Assembly (NCBI RefSeq): GCF_902459505.1
Contig: NC_047095.1
Location: 118,111,380-118,175,379, forward strand
Reading direction: 5' to 3'
DNA: 64,000 nucleotides
DNA from: Geotrypetes seraphini
Taxonomy: Eukaryota > Chordata > Amphibia > Gymnophiona > Dermophiidae
The notes beneath the pieces are model-generated. The model did not search any database, was not told where the DNA came from, and was given only the letters and a program-made list of their open reading frames with translations. This document shows, in pieces, positions 1 to 10,940 of the stretch. Made by a program: the position numbers and the translations under genes. Numbering within the stretch: position 1 is the first letter of the stretch; each line of letters begins with the position of its first letter.

Positions 1-1010
1 TAAAGAAGAACTTCCTAGCATTCGTTTTGAATCTGTCCCCTTTCAACTTTTCCGAATGACCTCTTGTTCTTTTATTTTTCGAAAGTTTGAAGAATATGTC
101 CCTCTCTACTCTCTCTATGCCCTTCATGATCTTGTAAGTCTCTATCATATCCCCTCTAAGTCTCCTCTTCTCCAGGGAAAAGAGTCCCAGTTTCTCCAAT
201 CTTTCTCTATCTCTCTCTCTCTATTTCTGTCTCCCCTTTTCTCTCTCTTTCTTTCTATCTCTCTCTATTTCTCTCTGTCTCCCTTTCTCTCTCTCTTTCT
301 GTCCCTCTCTATGCCCTTCATGATCTTGTAAGTCTCTATCATATCCCCTCTAAGTCTCCTCTTCTCCAGGGAAAAGAGTCCCAGTTTCTCCAATCTTTCT
401 CTATCTCTCTCTCTCTTTCTGTCTCCCCTTTTCTCTCTCTTTCTTTCTATCTCTCTCTCTCTCTATTTCTCTCTGTCTCCCTTTCTCTCTCTCTTTCTGT
501 CCCTCTCTATTCTCTCTATGCCCTTCATGATCTTGTAAGTCTCTATCATATCCCCTCTAAGTCTCCTCTTCTCCAGGGAAAAGAGTCCCAGTTTCTCCAA
601 CCTTTCTCTATCTCTCTCTCTCTATTTCTGTCTCCCCTTTTCTCTCTCTTTCTTTCTATCTCTCTCTATTTCTCTCTGTCTCCCTTTCTCTCTCTCTTTC
701 TGTCCCTCTCTACTCTCTCTATGCCCTTCATGATCTTGTAAGTCTCTATCATATCCCCTCTAAGTCTCCTCTTCTCCAGGGAAAAGAGTCCCAGTTTCTC
801 CAATCTTTCTCTCTCTCTCTCTCTCTTTCTGTCCCTCTCCACTCTCTCTATGCCCTTCATGATCTTGTAAGTCTCTATCATATCCCCTCTAAGTCTCCTC
901 TTCTCCAGGGAAAAGAGACCCAGTTTCTCCAATCTCAACATATGAAAGGTTTTCCATCCCTTTTATCAGATGTTTCGCTCTCCTCTGAACCCTCTCGAGT
1001 AACGCCATAA
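1..1010 (-). mobile_element. CR1-like LINE, 3' fragment
   Basis: Reading the minus strand gives the C-terminal part of a CR1-type ORF2, with the signature LGLFSLEKRRLRGDMIETYK, followed by the conserved downstream segment (rc of the first 60 bases). The copy is 5' truncated and its coding part is expanded by internal tandem duplication (see 113-942). CR1 is a non-LTR retrotransposon; this copy is dead. The match to the family is seen by eye and the exact clade (CR1 versus L3) is not settled. Confidence 0.8.
113..942. repeat. About 200-bp tandem repeat built from CR1 plus CT microsatellite
   Basis: A roughly 60-base CR1 segment beginning ATGCCCTTCATGATCTTG occurs at about 117, 311, 519, 721 and 850. 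The copies are separated by CTCTCT-rich spacers of varying length, giving periods of about 194, 208, 202 and 129. The near identity of the copies points to recent local amplification of LINE sequence together with its microsatellite. Confidence 0.9.
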
Positions 1011-1129
1011 CATGACTTTGTGAAAGGGAGGTTATTTTCCAATCAAATTGGTTCTAGATTCATTTTTATTTTTTTTTGCTTTCCTGACCTCAACAAATTC
1101 TCTTTCAAGCAGCTGCTGTCCATTGGTCT

Positions 1130-1560
1130 TTTTCTTTTTATAACTTTATTTTATAAATATTTCACATAACATGAAATACAAAAAGTCATAGTCCACATCA
1201 GTGGGAAGTGATGGACATCGATCATACCAACCAGACAATTTAAGAAAATAAAATAGGTTAAGTGAAATAATACAAAATCTATAAACCTTTACCTTGTGAA
1301 AATTCAAATGATCTACAAATCATCCCTCAACAGAACTTTCTTTTTCAATAAGTAATCTTTCTAGCTGGGTCTGATCAAAGTAAACATAACTAGATTAATC
1401 AAAGGTTACCAAGCACTCGTACAAGGAAACTGTAGAAAGAAACTCCCTCCTGCTGCAGTTACCCTGTCTTTTAATTTAAGGAATTCCTTACGTCATCTCT
1501 CATTTTTCTATTCCCTGTAATTTAAGAAATTCCTTACAATGCCTCTTCTGTCTTTTACTT
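1130..1560 (-). mobile_element. Possible L1-like 3' end remnant
   Basis: The stretch starts with a T-rich run and TTTTATAACTTTATTTTATA, which looks like the reverse complement of an A-tailed LINE 3' end, followed by AT-rich non-coding sequence. No coding domain is visible, so the assignment rests only on resemblance to other tails in the window (13158, 23056, 38430, 49911). Confidence 0.35.
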
Positions 1561-1574
1561 TTCCCTCACTACAA

Positions 1575-1660
1575 TTGTCTCTGATATATTACATTACATT
1601 ACATTACTAATTTCTATTCCGCCTCAACCTTGCAGTTCTGGGCGGATTAACCTTTCAATT
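1575..1660. repeat. Short interspersed repeat (ATTAC run plus GGCGGATTA block)
   Basis: An ATTAC-repeat stretch is followed by TTTCTATTCCGCCTCAACC and a GGCGGATTA motif. An opposite-strand copy lies at about 4922-4985. It resembles the 3' tail of a dispersed element; the class is unknown. Confidence 0.45.
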
Positions 1661-1779
1661 TAGCTTTTTCTTTTCTACCTAAGTTCACTCAAATTTTCAA
1701 CTTCTCACCCAATCTTCTTTTCCCTTCCATCTTCAGTCTACTCCCCATTGCCAAATTTTACCCACTGTAATCACTATCT

Positions 1780-2305
1780 TCTGCTTATTCATTTCCCTGC
1801 CAACCCACTCTTCTCCCACACCTCACCCACATGGTACCTCCATTCCTAATTTCTCCTTCCCTTCACCCTTCCTGCACAGCATCTGCTCCCTCTTTCTCCC
1901 CTCCCCACCCTCAAAGCCTGAAATCTACCTGTCCTCCCCCCCCTGCGCTCCTTCTGTTCCCTTCTACCATGCTCCAGCATTTCTCTCTCTCTCTTCCCTC
2001 CCTCCCATTGTACAGCATCTTCACTTCTTGCTGCCCCTGGATCCTACATCTCCCTCTTTTCCCTTCCTCCTTCTGCATAGTATTTCTTCCTCTCTCCTCA
2101 TCCCCCTTGTCCTTTATGTCTCCCTCTCTCTCATTCCGTCCTTTGCTGCAAAGCAAGTGGGAAGAGAGAGAGAGAGATTGGATCCAGGGCGCATCTATCC
2201 CACCCCCTCTAATGCCACATTCAACATTTCTCCCTCTCATATTCCCCTGCACCTGTGCAGCATTTTTTGTCCCTCCCCACCAGCTACATGCTCAAAATTT
2301 CTCTT
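1780..2305. repeat. Pyrimidine-rich degenerate low-complexity tract
   Basis: The + strand is dominated by C and T with recurring TCCCTCCC and CAGCATCT words. Similar tracts occur at 3009-3186, 4021-4216 and about 54010-54430, so this is probably the body of a degenerate repeat family. Open frames across it are composition artefacts. Confidence 0.6.
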
Positions 2306-3008
2306 TCTATCACGTTTCCCCCAAAATAAGAAACTGTTTTATATTAATTTTGGGTCCAAAAACACACTAGGTCATATTTTCGGGGTAGGTCTTATTTTTT
2401 TCATGTACAATTATCATCTCTCCCTTCCTTTCCTCCACCCCAATTCTTCCTCTTTCCTTTCTCTCCCCCACATGTGCAGCATCTTTCCTCCCCTCTTATT
2501 CATCCACTTGTGCCTTCCCTCTGCAGCATCTTTCTATCTTTCCTTGCCTCCCTCCCATCCCTTGTGCAGCAGAACCCTTGCACAGCTTCAATCCCTCCCT
2601 TCCTCCCCTTGCAACATCTTTCTATTCCCCCCTCACGCAGCCGAACTTCCACTGACCCTTCCATTAGAACACCGACAACCGTGAGACTGATATACCTTGC
2701 AAACGGCATTGTTGGCAGCAATCTAATCAGGTTGAAATGCGGCACATGGAACACCCCGGCAGGAGAAGGCCTGATTAGATTGCTGCTGACGCTGCCGTTT
2801 GCAAGGTATATTGGTCTTGTGGTTGGCGGCGTTCTAATGGGAGGGAGAGATGGAAATGTCAGTGGGGGTTCGGCTGCGGGGCGGGGGGAAGTGCTATTGC
2901 CGGTGACTAGGGCTTATTTTTGGAGTAGGGCTTATATTAGGACCTACCACGAAAATCATGCTAGGGCTTATTTTCGGGGTAGGACTTATGTTCGGGGAAA
3001 CATGGTAT
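2306..3008. mobile_element. Palindromic non-autonomous DNA element
   Basis: The left end (ACGTTTCCCCCAAAATAAG) and right end (TTCGGGGAAACATGG) are roughly inverted. Near both ends are CGGGGTAGG-CTTATTTT words. The centre is a strong inverted repeat: 2661-2731 pairs with 2770-2840 around a loop of about 38 bases, and the similarity extends out to about 2625 and 2890. It sits inside the pyrimidine-rich tract with a possible TATC duplication at its ends. No transposase is present and the superfamily is not determined. Confidence 0.65.
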
Positions 3009-3186
3009 CTCTCCTCTCCAGCATCATGCCACATCTCTCCCTCCCTTCCCTCCATCATTGCCTAACATTTCTTCCTCTTGCATCCCTTTCCATCTGTCCC
3101 ACCCTTCCCCTCTCTACCACAGCATCTAATATTTCTCCCTCATCTTCACCACCATGTCCAACAAGTCTCCCTCTTTCTTCCTTTCC

Positions 3187-4020
3187 ACATAAGAACATAA
3201 GAATTGCCGCTGCTGGGTCAGACCAGTGGTCCATCATGCCCAGCAGTCCGCTCCCTCCTTGGCTATTTTTTCCTCGTAGTCTCTTTTGGCCCCCTCTTAC
3301 CACCTTATGGCACCTGCTTTGATGCTGTTTGTGCTTTTTCCAGTTTTCATCCGTTTTTCATTCCTTAAACAAGTCTCTGATCGCTTCTTTCACCATTACA
3401 GTGAGCTATGCCGGTTCCTTGTTCTTTTTCCTCTTGGATCCCTCGCCGATACACGGTATATATAGATTTTGCGCCTCGGTGACCGTGTCCTTAAAAAGGG
3501 ACCATGCTTGTTCTAGCGTCTTTACAGTGCTTATCCTCTTCTTAATCTTCTTCCCCACCATGAGTCTCATCTCTTCATAATTCCCTTTTCGGAAGTTCAG
3601 TGCCGTGCCCGTCATTCTGGATCGATTTTTCGCCCCTGTGTCCAGGTTGAAGCAGATCATATTGTGATCACTGGTTCCCAGCGTCCCCTCTACTTCTACA
3701 CCTTGTGCTGGTCCTCATAGTCTATTTAGAATTAAGTCCAGAATTGCGTTTCTTCTCACATTCTCCTTGACAAGTTGTTCCAGGAAGCAATCGCCAAAGC
3801 ATCCAGGAACTTGGTCTCCCTACCGCTGCCGGAGGTGCCTAGGTTCCAGTCTATTCCGGGATAGTTGAAGTCACCCATGATAACTGCGTTGCCTCCCTTG
3901 CAGTTGCGTTTAATCTCGTTCGTCATTTCTCCATCGATTTCTTCGGACTGCTTTGGGGTCAGTAGTAGATGCCGATCTTTGTTTCTGTTCCATTTGTTCC
4001 CAGAATTTTGACCCATAGAG
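3187..4020 (-). mobile_element. CR1-like LINE fragment with endonuclease and linker region
   Basis: The minus strand encodes an AP-endonuclease piece (AVIMGDFNYPGIDWN at about 3850-3900) and, downstream, the linker before the RT (NFRKGNYEEMRLMVGKKI at about 3560-3610). It then jumps to the typical 3' tail near 3187-3245, with words like GGTCTGACCCAGCAGCGGC on the minus strand. The RT region between linker and tail is missing, so the copy is internally deleted and dead. Confidence 0.8.
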
Positions 4021-4216
4021 ACTCTAACTTATTCTTTGTGTTCTCTCTTTCCCTCCTGCTCCATTCTTTGTTTCTCTTCTCTCCCCTATTGGCAACATAT
4101 CTTTCCCTCCCTTTCCACCCGCTATGTCCCAACAGTTATCCTCTCCTTCCACCCACCCCATCCCCATCTGCTGGCCCACCTGCCCGTGCAGCATTTCTTC
4201 TTACAGGCATTTCTCT

Positions 4217-4363
4217 TCAACAGGTCACTGGTAGCAGTTCTTATATGCTGTCGATGGCTGACCCGGAAGCCCTCGTTCTGATGCAAAATGCAAACACATC
4301 AGAGGGAAGGCTTCCAAGTCAGCTGCCAGAAGCATGTAGGAACCGCTGCTGATGAACTGTTGA
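4217..4363. mobile_element. Hairpin MITE-like repeat
   Basis: About 70 bases on the left are the imperfect reverse complement of the right half (for example GGAAGCC on the left against GGCTTCC on the right), meeting around 4288-4292. There are no genes. It looks like a foldback or MITE remnant. Confidence 0.55.
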
Positions 4364-4659
4364 AGAGAGGAAGTGCAGTTGCCATTATCATTGAAGGTAT
4401 GCTCCCACACGAGTCCCTCAGGAACTACCATGCATTTAATGATGGTCACTGAACTTGTTCCAAACGGTTTAGTGTGCCAGTATTTTACCAGCCAATTAGA
4501 ATGACTCACCATGGTCTTTTCCAAGCTTCCTAGCAGACTCCGACTCTGCCAGTTAATCAGCTGAGCCGGCAGGACTTTGGGAGACCTGTGGCTCAGTTGG
4601 TCAGGGCAGGGAGAGGAGCTTTGACAGAAGAGAGGAGTGTGCTTAGCGATTGCTACTCT

Positions 4660-4766
4660 GGGTTTTTGCCAGGTACTGGTGACCTGGATTGGCCACCGTG
4701 AGGACAGGCTACTGGGCTTGATGGACCATTGGTCTGACCCAGTAAGGCCATTCTTCTGTTCCTCCC
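4660..4766 (+). mobile_element. CR1-like 3' tail
   Basis: It contains the tail words GCCAGGTACTGGTGACCTGG, GGCTTGATGGACCATTGG and TCTGACCCAGTAAGGCC, typical of the 3' end of the CR1/L3-like family found many times here. There is no coding sequence. Confidence 0.75.
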
Positions 4767-4984
4767 ACTCTTTACTGGCAATTCTCTGCACAAATAGCAT
4801 GCATATAATTTGTATGCTATTATGCTGAGAATTGCCCGTAAAATAAAAGTCCCTCCCACTACAGCCACTACATTGACTCACTGGATTTTACCAGTGAGTT
4901 TTGAAAATCCAGTCCTGAGTGGAGTAGAAAGGCCTTGAACCACAAGGTAATGGCGGAATAGAAATCTCTAATGTAATGTAGATA

Positions 4985-5376
4985 TGAATCGCTTGTTTAC
5001 TCTTTCCAAAAATACTAGGACTAGGGGGCATGCGATGAAGCTACTAGGTAGTAGATTAAAACAAACTGGAGAAAATATTTCTTCACACAACATGTGATTA
5101 AACTCTAGAATTCGTTGCCGGAGAATGTGGTGAAATCAGTTAGCTTAGCCGGGTTTAAAAAAGATTTGAATCATTTCCTAAAAGAGAAGTCCATAGGCCA
5201 TCATTGAGATGGCTTGGGAAAATCCACTACTTATTCCTAGGTTACCCAGCATATAATCTGTTTTACTCTTTGGGATCTTGCCCAGGTACTTGTGACCTGC
5301 ATTGGCCACTGTTGGAAACAGGATACTGGCCTGGGCTTGATGGACCTTTGCTCTGATCCAATATTGCAATTCTTAT
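4985..5376 (+). mobile_element. CR1-like LINE 3' end
   Basis: It reads from an ORF2 C-terminal remnant (sense GAATTCGTTGCCGGAGAATG, equivalent to the WN-LP-VV segment of the family) into the tail GCCACTGTTGGAAACAGGAT and GGCTTGATGGACC. It is 5' truncated. Confidence 0.75.
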
Positions 5377-5745
5377 GTGAGCCAAGTATAGGACAATCAA
5401 GCCATTGTGACATCGCTGACGAGGTTGGCTCGTAGGCATTGGTGGAATGAGGCATTATGACATCACAATCTCAGCTCTGGAATGTTGCTACTCTTTGGGT
5501 TTCTGCCAGGTTCTTGGGACCTGGGTTAGCCACTGTTGGAAACAGGATGCTGGGCTTGATGGACCTTTTGTCTATCCCAGTATAGCAATTGTTACGTTCT
5601 TATGTGAGCCAAGTATAGGATAATCAAGTTATTGTGACATCACTGCTGAGGTTGGCTCTTAGGCATTGGTGGAATGAGGCATTATGACATCACAATCTCA
5701 GCTCTGGAATGTTGCTACTCTTTGGGTTTCTGTCAGGTTCGAAAC
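5375..5745. repeat. Tandem duplication, period about 229
   Basis: The segment starting GTGAGCCAAGTATAGGA at about 5376 recurs at about 5604. Each copy includes GGCATTGGTGGAATGAGGCA and a CR1-like tail piece. A related inverted scrap (ATGCCTCATTCCACCA) lies at 19066-19085. Confidence 0.75.
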
Positions 5746-5810
5746 AGGACACTGGGCGTGATGGGTCTGCATTCTGTCTCGGTATGGCAGCTCCTGTGTT
5801 CTTAGGTCAT

Positions 5811-6397
5811 TTACTACAAGCAGTTAGTTAACTGTATTTATATTCCTGCATGTTTATCTGTATATGTGCTTGCATCAATATTGCAGCAAATGAAAAACTG
5901 GCAACCTTAAAAGAGAAAAACTGAGAAAAACAGGAAGTGGTGTGTGTGCGCACAAGCAGAAGCATTGGGGACTATTTAGCTCACGCATGCAGTAGCTCTG
6001 ATGCAGGAAGTGAAGTGACAAACGGGAAGTGGTCAACACGGGCTCAAAGCCCAGCCCCCTCCCCCCCTTCCACCCATGCTTTGAGAGCACATTTTGTCAC
6101 CCTTATGAGATTTCACACTACATGTTCACACTGTACACCATGTCCCAGGATGTGACTGAGTTTAAAAGAATGCAAAACTGAGGATGTTGTCATATGATTG
6201 ACTCATCATTGAATAATATCTGCCCCTGTGCACCTAGTTTTTTTAGAACATAATTTCTGCAGAGTGACGATAAATTCTTGGGCTTCATTTGAGACAACTC
6301 AATTCATATAGACTTATTTGTAAGGCTCTAAAATCTTATTTTAACAGAAGTTAGATTTAATAAAAATAATTGTTATAATTTGTAATTCCTACAAGTG
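5811..6397. other. No recognised gene or repeat
   Basis: Mixed-composition sequence without a convincing coding exon, splice pair or repeat match on either strand. Confidence 0.4.
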
Positions 6398-6558
6398 CAC
6401 CACCGCACAACTCTGATACCTGGCTAACTCTGCATCAAAACAAGGAAGCCCACTGTTATCTTCTCACCGGAGTGTAATTTGCATGCCGGTGATAAGATAA
6501 CGGTGGGCAACCTTGATTTGATGCAGAGTTAGCCAGGTCTCAGAGTTGTGTGGTGGTG
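6398..6558. mobile_element. Near-perfect hairpin MITE
   Basis: The left arm 6398-6470 (starting CACCACCGCACAACTCTGA) is the reverse complement of the right arm 6486-6558, with a loop of about 15 bases (AGTGTAATTTGCATG). The flanks AATTCCTACA and AATTCCCACG may be a decayed target duplication. No coding sequence. Confidence 0.8.
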
Positions 6559-6819
6559 AATTCCCACGAGGCAGGTCTTTGATCAAAACGCTGAGGAGGT
6601 TCGTGCGACGGCTGTGGTTTTAGTCAGCGTCGCTGTGCCCATGTAACGGCGTTGCGTCGGGAGTTTTCAATTAATTACAGTGCTGAGATCCTTTGGACCA
6701 GATAAGTGGAACCTTGCACTCTGATAATAATATTCTATGATAAATGAAGATATAGTAGATGTTGGATTTACTCTTAAAGATATTTAAGGGATTTTATCAA
6801 CATGTTTTTGAATAAAGCA

Positions 6820-7125
6820 TATTTTACAATAGGAAGGTTGGGAGGTAGAAACATATGATTACATCTGATGAGGATCGGTGAAGTGGGTACTCAAAGGTGG
6901 GAGATTTCATAGCAACACTAGGAAGTATTTCTTCACTGAAAGGGTGGTTGGTCGTTGGAATGATCTTCCACTTCAGGTAATTAAGGCAAGCAACGTGCTC
7001 GATTTTAAGAAAAAATGGGATAAGCATGTGGGTTCACTTTGTGGAAGTGCTTAGGGGGAAGGGTCCTTAGAGTGGGCAGACTTGTTGGGCCAGTGGCCCT
7101 TTTCTGCCGTCATATTCTATGTTTC
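6820..7125 (+). mobile_element. CR1-like LINE 3' end
   Basis: It encodes the ORF2 C-terminus (RKYFFTERVVGRWNDLP, then FKKKWDKHVGSLCGSA and a stop near 7050), followed by the tail GGGCAGACTTGTTGGGCCAG and TTTTCTGCCGTCATATTCTA. Confidence 0.85.
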
Positions 7126-7880
7126 ATATTCTACAATAGCAGGAGCTATGAGGCCCCCATGATCCCTTTCCACTCAAAAGTCTGATGCTTCTCCCTTATT
7201 TTTGAAGGTTAGTAATTACATGTTGTGCTGAAAAAAATGTATTGGATAATTTTCTAAGATGTGTTTTCCAAAAAAATTTTCATATAGTGGTTTGGATGGA
7301 AATTAGGATCAGTTTTGGCTTACTGATGCTAATAAGAAGAAGAACAATACTACCTATGCTCTTACTACAATTTAGCTTGTTTCATATGGTAGGTGTTACT
7401 AATGTTTGAGATTTAAAATTACCCATTTCCCCAATCTTTTGCTATCTTTTTAGAGGATTGTCCAAGTGTCTGGACTGTTTCTCGGACTGGAGGGAGTTTG
7501 TCTGGGTTTTGCACTCACTCTATCCAGTCCAGCCACCACTCTGGAGTCGGGTCTGGTTCTGGTGAGTCTCCACTGTCCCTAGTACCTTCTCCAGCGCTGC
7601 AGTTTAAAAACTTCAGGCAGCCGGCAACTTTAGCAAGGAGATCCTTTTGACGGCCTATTCCGGAAGCTTCCACTGTTCCTGCGTAGGGGGGCCACTGCAG
7701 AGTAAAAACTTCCAACGTAGGCTGACAGCAGAAGGGTCATGTCACCAACGCTGCCAGCTGCCCAAAGTTTTTAAATTACAGCGCCGGTGAAGGTATTGGG
7801 GACAAAGGAAACTCACAAGTGCCAGACCCTAAATACTCCCTTGCGTCTTGTATGTCACTTGACACTGAATTGGCTCACCT
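7126..7880. other. No recognised gene or repeat
   Basis: No coding exon or repeat family recognised; probably PPP1R18 intron or intergenic sequence. Confidence 0.35.
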
Positions 7881-8180
7881 CACCATCAGTAAGTGATAAT
7901 AATAATAATAATAACAGTTTATATACTGCAATACCGGTAAGTTCTATGTGGTTTACAGAAGATTAGTGGAGTACAAGTTGAGTTGACGTACAAGTTGAGT
8001 TAACTTAAGGGATGTGGGAACAATGGGGAGAAAGGGCAAGAGAGGGGAAGGAGGAAAGTGGGTCAGCTGTCTAGGTATTTCAGGTATAGGTGAGTTTTGA
8101 GGCGTTTCCTGAATACCTCATAAGTGGTGGGCAATAGGAGTTGTTCTAGGTCTTTACCCCAAAAAGCAGCCTGATGTGAG
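7881..8180. repeat. Dispersed repeat with ATA microsatellite head
   Basis: An (ATA)n run is followed by AGTTTATATACTGCAATACC and TATGTGGTTTACAGAAG. This block (TTTATATACTGC plus a TTTACA word) recurs in variant form near 18395, 33680 and 34590. Probably a LINE or SINE tail; class unknown. Confidence 0.5.
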
Positions 8181-9418
8181 AGAACTCAATCTGATCAGGT
8201 TGGGAACTATTTTTGAATGGTGTTCTACTGCCCGGCTGCATCTGGTTTAGGCTTCCAAGCCACCGAACACTACACTGGGACTGCGTGAGTGGGCTCCAGT
8301 TGAGTCAGACCTCCTCCCAGTTCATTGCTGCACATGGAATTGGTCTCCAGTCCTGCCATATGCATGCATAGATCAGGCAAATTCTGATGCTAGCATATGT
8401 ATGCATATATCACAGTTTAGGTTTGTCCCCCCCCCCTTCCCACCAGCTGACAACTTTAAGGTCACTGTCTGAGTAGGAGAGTCACGTTCATCAGCAGAAG
8501 TGTGGAAGATGGTCCACAAAACCGGGAATGCCCTGCCGCATGCAGGAGATCCTATCTCCTGTTCTCATTTTTTACCTTTGTCATGGAACTTCAGAACTGC
8601 CAAATTTTCCAGTTCCAGGAGGGAGACCCTAGATCAGTTTTAGGTATCGGTCAATCCTCATGCAGTGGATAGAATCAGGGACTTCAACTCCTGCACCACA
8701 TTTGATGTACGCTGAAAACCAGGACTGGTTTAAAAAAAAACAACAAAAAACCCTCCTCTGGAATCAGCCCAGGACCAAAGTTGGCATCCTTGGACGTCTC
8801 ACCACTGTGGTGCCTGAGTTATCTCCCAGCTGGAACTTTGCAAGTTCCAAGGAGACAGCTGACGTATACAAAGCGCAGCCGGTGAGAAATTTGTTTGTGG
8901 TGCAAATAGATTATTTTTCAGCAGAAGCTGCAGGATTGTGTGCAAGAAAGCCCTTAACATTTATAGTAAACAGTGAAAGTAATTTCAGGCACCAGGAGAG
9001 TGAAACAGTGCTTATGAAAGTCCACGTGAGACATGAAGCCTCCTGGTATTTAGCTGCCTCCTCTGAGATTAGCCAGAATTGAGAAATGGTTACTCCTTCA
9101 AAGGAAACCTGTACTCTGCCAAGTCTCGGGCCATAAATAAAGGGGGTTTGGCCAAAATATTATTGGTTTATGAACAACTTTAAACTGCTTCTCTGAGTCT
9201 GTGAGAACAGCCATTACATATTTCCTGTATCCAGTAAGTTGGAGTTGTCACTGGAGTTGTCACAGGCTAGCTTTGGGCTAACTGCTGGAATGTGCCAAGA
9301 CTGAAATTTGGTGCCTCCATTCTCTTGTGGCATCTCCAGTGCAGCACCTTTGTCTTTCTTCCCCTGCGTAGCAACCTGCCCGCCTCTTTTTATCCCCTTG
9401 ACCTTTGCCCTAGGCCAG
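8181..9418. other. No recognised gene
   Basis: A 140-codon open frame at 8660-9082 has no recognisable domain, unusual composition or splice context that would make it a gene. Treated as chance. Confidence 0.35.
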
Positions 9419-9640
9419 CTGGTTCTGGATTTTCCCAATAGAATTGGTCCAGCCCTGAGTTTACCCCATTGCACACAGAAATTTGTCATCTTGTTTATCT
9501 TAAGGAATGATTTGTGATGTCAGAACTACAAGTCCCTGCATGCAGTGGGGTAAACCCAGGATGGGATCAACTCTACTGAGTGAATCTGTTGCTAGTTGAC
9601 AACCTACTAGCCCAGCACCTGAGCCCTCTCTCTTTACCCA
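9419..9640. mobile_element. Possible MITE carrying an ACTACAA-type motif
   Basis: TGAGTTTACCCCATTGCA on the left and TGCAGTGGGGTAAACCCA on the right form a short inverted pair, and ACTACAAGTCCCTGCATGC at 9525-9543 resembles a ZNF143/THAP11 site. Related sequence occurs at 33215-33385. The ends are not sharply defined. Confidence 0.4.
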
Positions 9641-10694
9641 TATACTATGTAGGAATGGGCTGTCATTGGCAAAGACATTGAAAATGTTAAAACTCAAATG
9701 AGCGAAAAGAAAAACCATGAAAATTCATGTTTTTTTTATTTGCCGCACAAGCAGTATACGTGTGCATGCACACTACTGGGAAGAGAGCATGCAAGTGTGT
9801 GCCCTCTTTCCAAATAAAGCATACACTTCTGAAGCACATTACTCTCTTAATGAAAAAAGTGCCCATCGAAAACTGTTGAAACATTCCTAGAAATGACGTG
9901 AAGTGAAAATGTTCTAATATGTAGGAGGGAAGAGGATATTGGCATGATAGCAGCCCTTTGTGTTACAACCGCCTGGGTTGCATATCCCAGAAGCTAACCT
10001 CGGGGATTGATTTAATTTGTGAGAGCATAACCGACATTCCAGTCAGATGCAATGAGGTCATTCCTGCATCTCTTGCTAATCTGGTTGCTGCTGGGGATTC
10101 AAGAGGCTTAAGAAATCAATCGAATAGTAAACTAGATAAGCGATAGAGGGCAAGTTGAAGCATAGCACACAGAACCTTCTCAACATGCACTGATTTGCTT
10201 GGCTTAGTTCAGTATCTCTCCAAACATAGTTGAAAGCTTCTTCAAACTAGTTTCATCTCAGTTGTCCAGTCTCGAAACTATTTTGCAAACTGACCTGGGC
10301 AAAGAGCAAGTGACAGGAGGGACAATGCTTCTACCCAGGGGCACACTGGCAGAGCTCGTAGACATTCCCACCAAAGGAGAGAGCAGGAGGCAGCAGGGGA
10401 GGTTGGGTCGAAAAGTGGAACAGCTGTAGAATCCTGCTCAGATGTAGAAGTGTGTACTAGACAAGCTATGACCTGTACCAGATGGCATCTCTTACTACCT
10501 GAGAACATGTACATGCATGTGTTTGGCCACAAATAGTTCTACTGAGTGAACTGTGTGTGGCACGGACCTGCCAAGAAGCAGAGGGGCTGTTAGCATGTCA
10601 TGTCTTTTCAAACTTTGGGGCTTTATGGCACTGAAAATAAAAGAGCCTCAATATTTCAGACCTTTTATTTAAATTCATGAGAAAAAGGTCCACA
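9641..10694. other. No recognised gene or repeat
   Basis: Nothing supportable seen on either strand. Confidence 0.35.
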
Positions 10695-10940
10695 AGGTGA
10701 CAAAATTCATCACTGTTCCTGTCCCCGTGGATAACCACGGGAAACAATCCCATGTCATTCTTTAGTGTCTATCTCATCCTTAGTCCTACAACAGCATTCT
10801 TCAATGCAAGGCTTTTGACAGTCAGTGGCTGTGACCATTCATACTCTGATTCTTCCCTCTCTCCTTAAAGAATGACGTGGAGGTTATCTGCTGGAACGGG
10901 AATGGTGATGAATTTTGTCACCGTGTCCTTCTCTATGAGA
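10695..10940. mobile_element. hAT-like palindromic MITE
   Basis: Left GGTGACAAAATTCATCACTG and right GATGAATTTTGTCACCGTG are inverted ends of a long imperfect hairpin; the internal words GATAACCACGGGAAAC and AAGAATGACGTGG also pair in part. Related copies lie at 18835-19030 and 56256-57437. Assignment to hAT is by resemblance of the ends. Confidence 0.65.

Noticed and set aside
1831-3322. Several 80-280-codon frames on both strands
   Set aside because: They cross a pyrimidine-rich tract and a palindromic DNA element; no domain, splice context or codon bias.
8660-9082. A 140-codon open frame as a PPP1R18 exon
   Set aside because: No resemblance to phostensin, no matched acceptor and donor, and low-complexity lysine/glutamine near its start.
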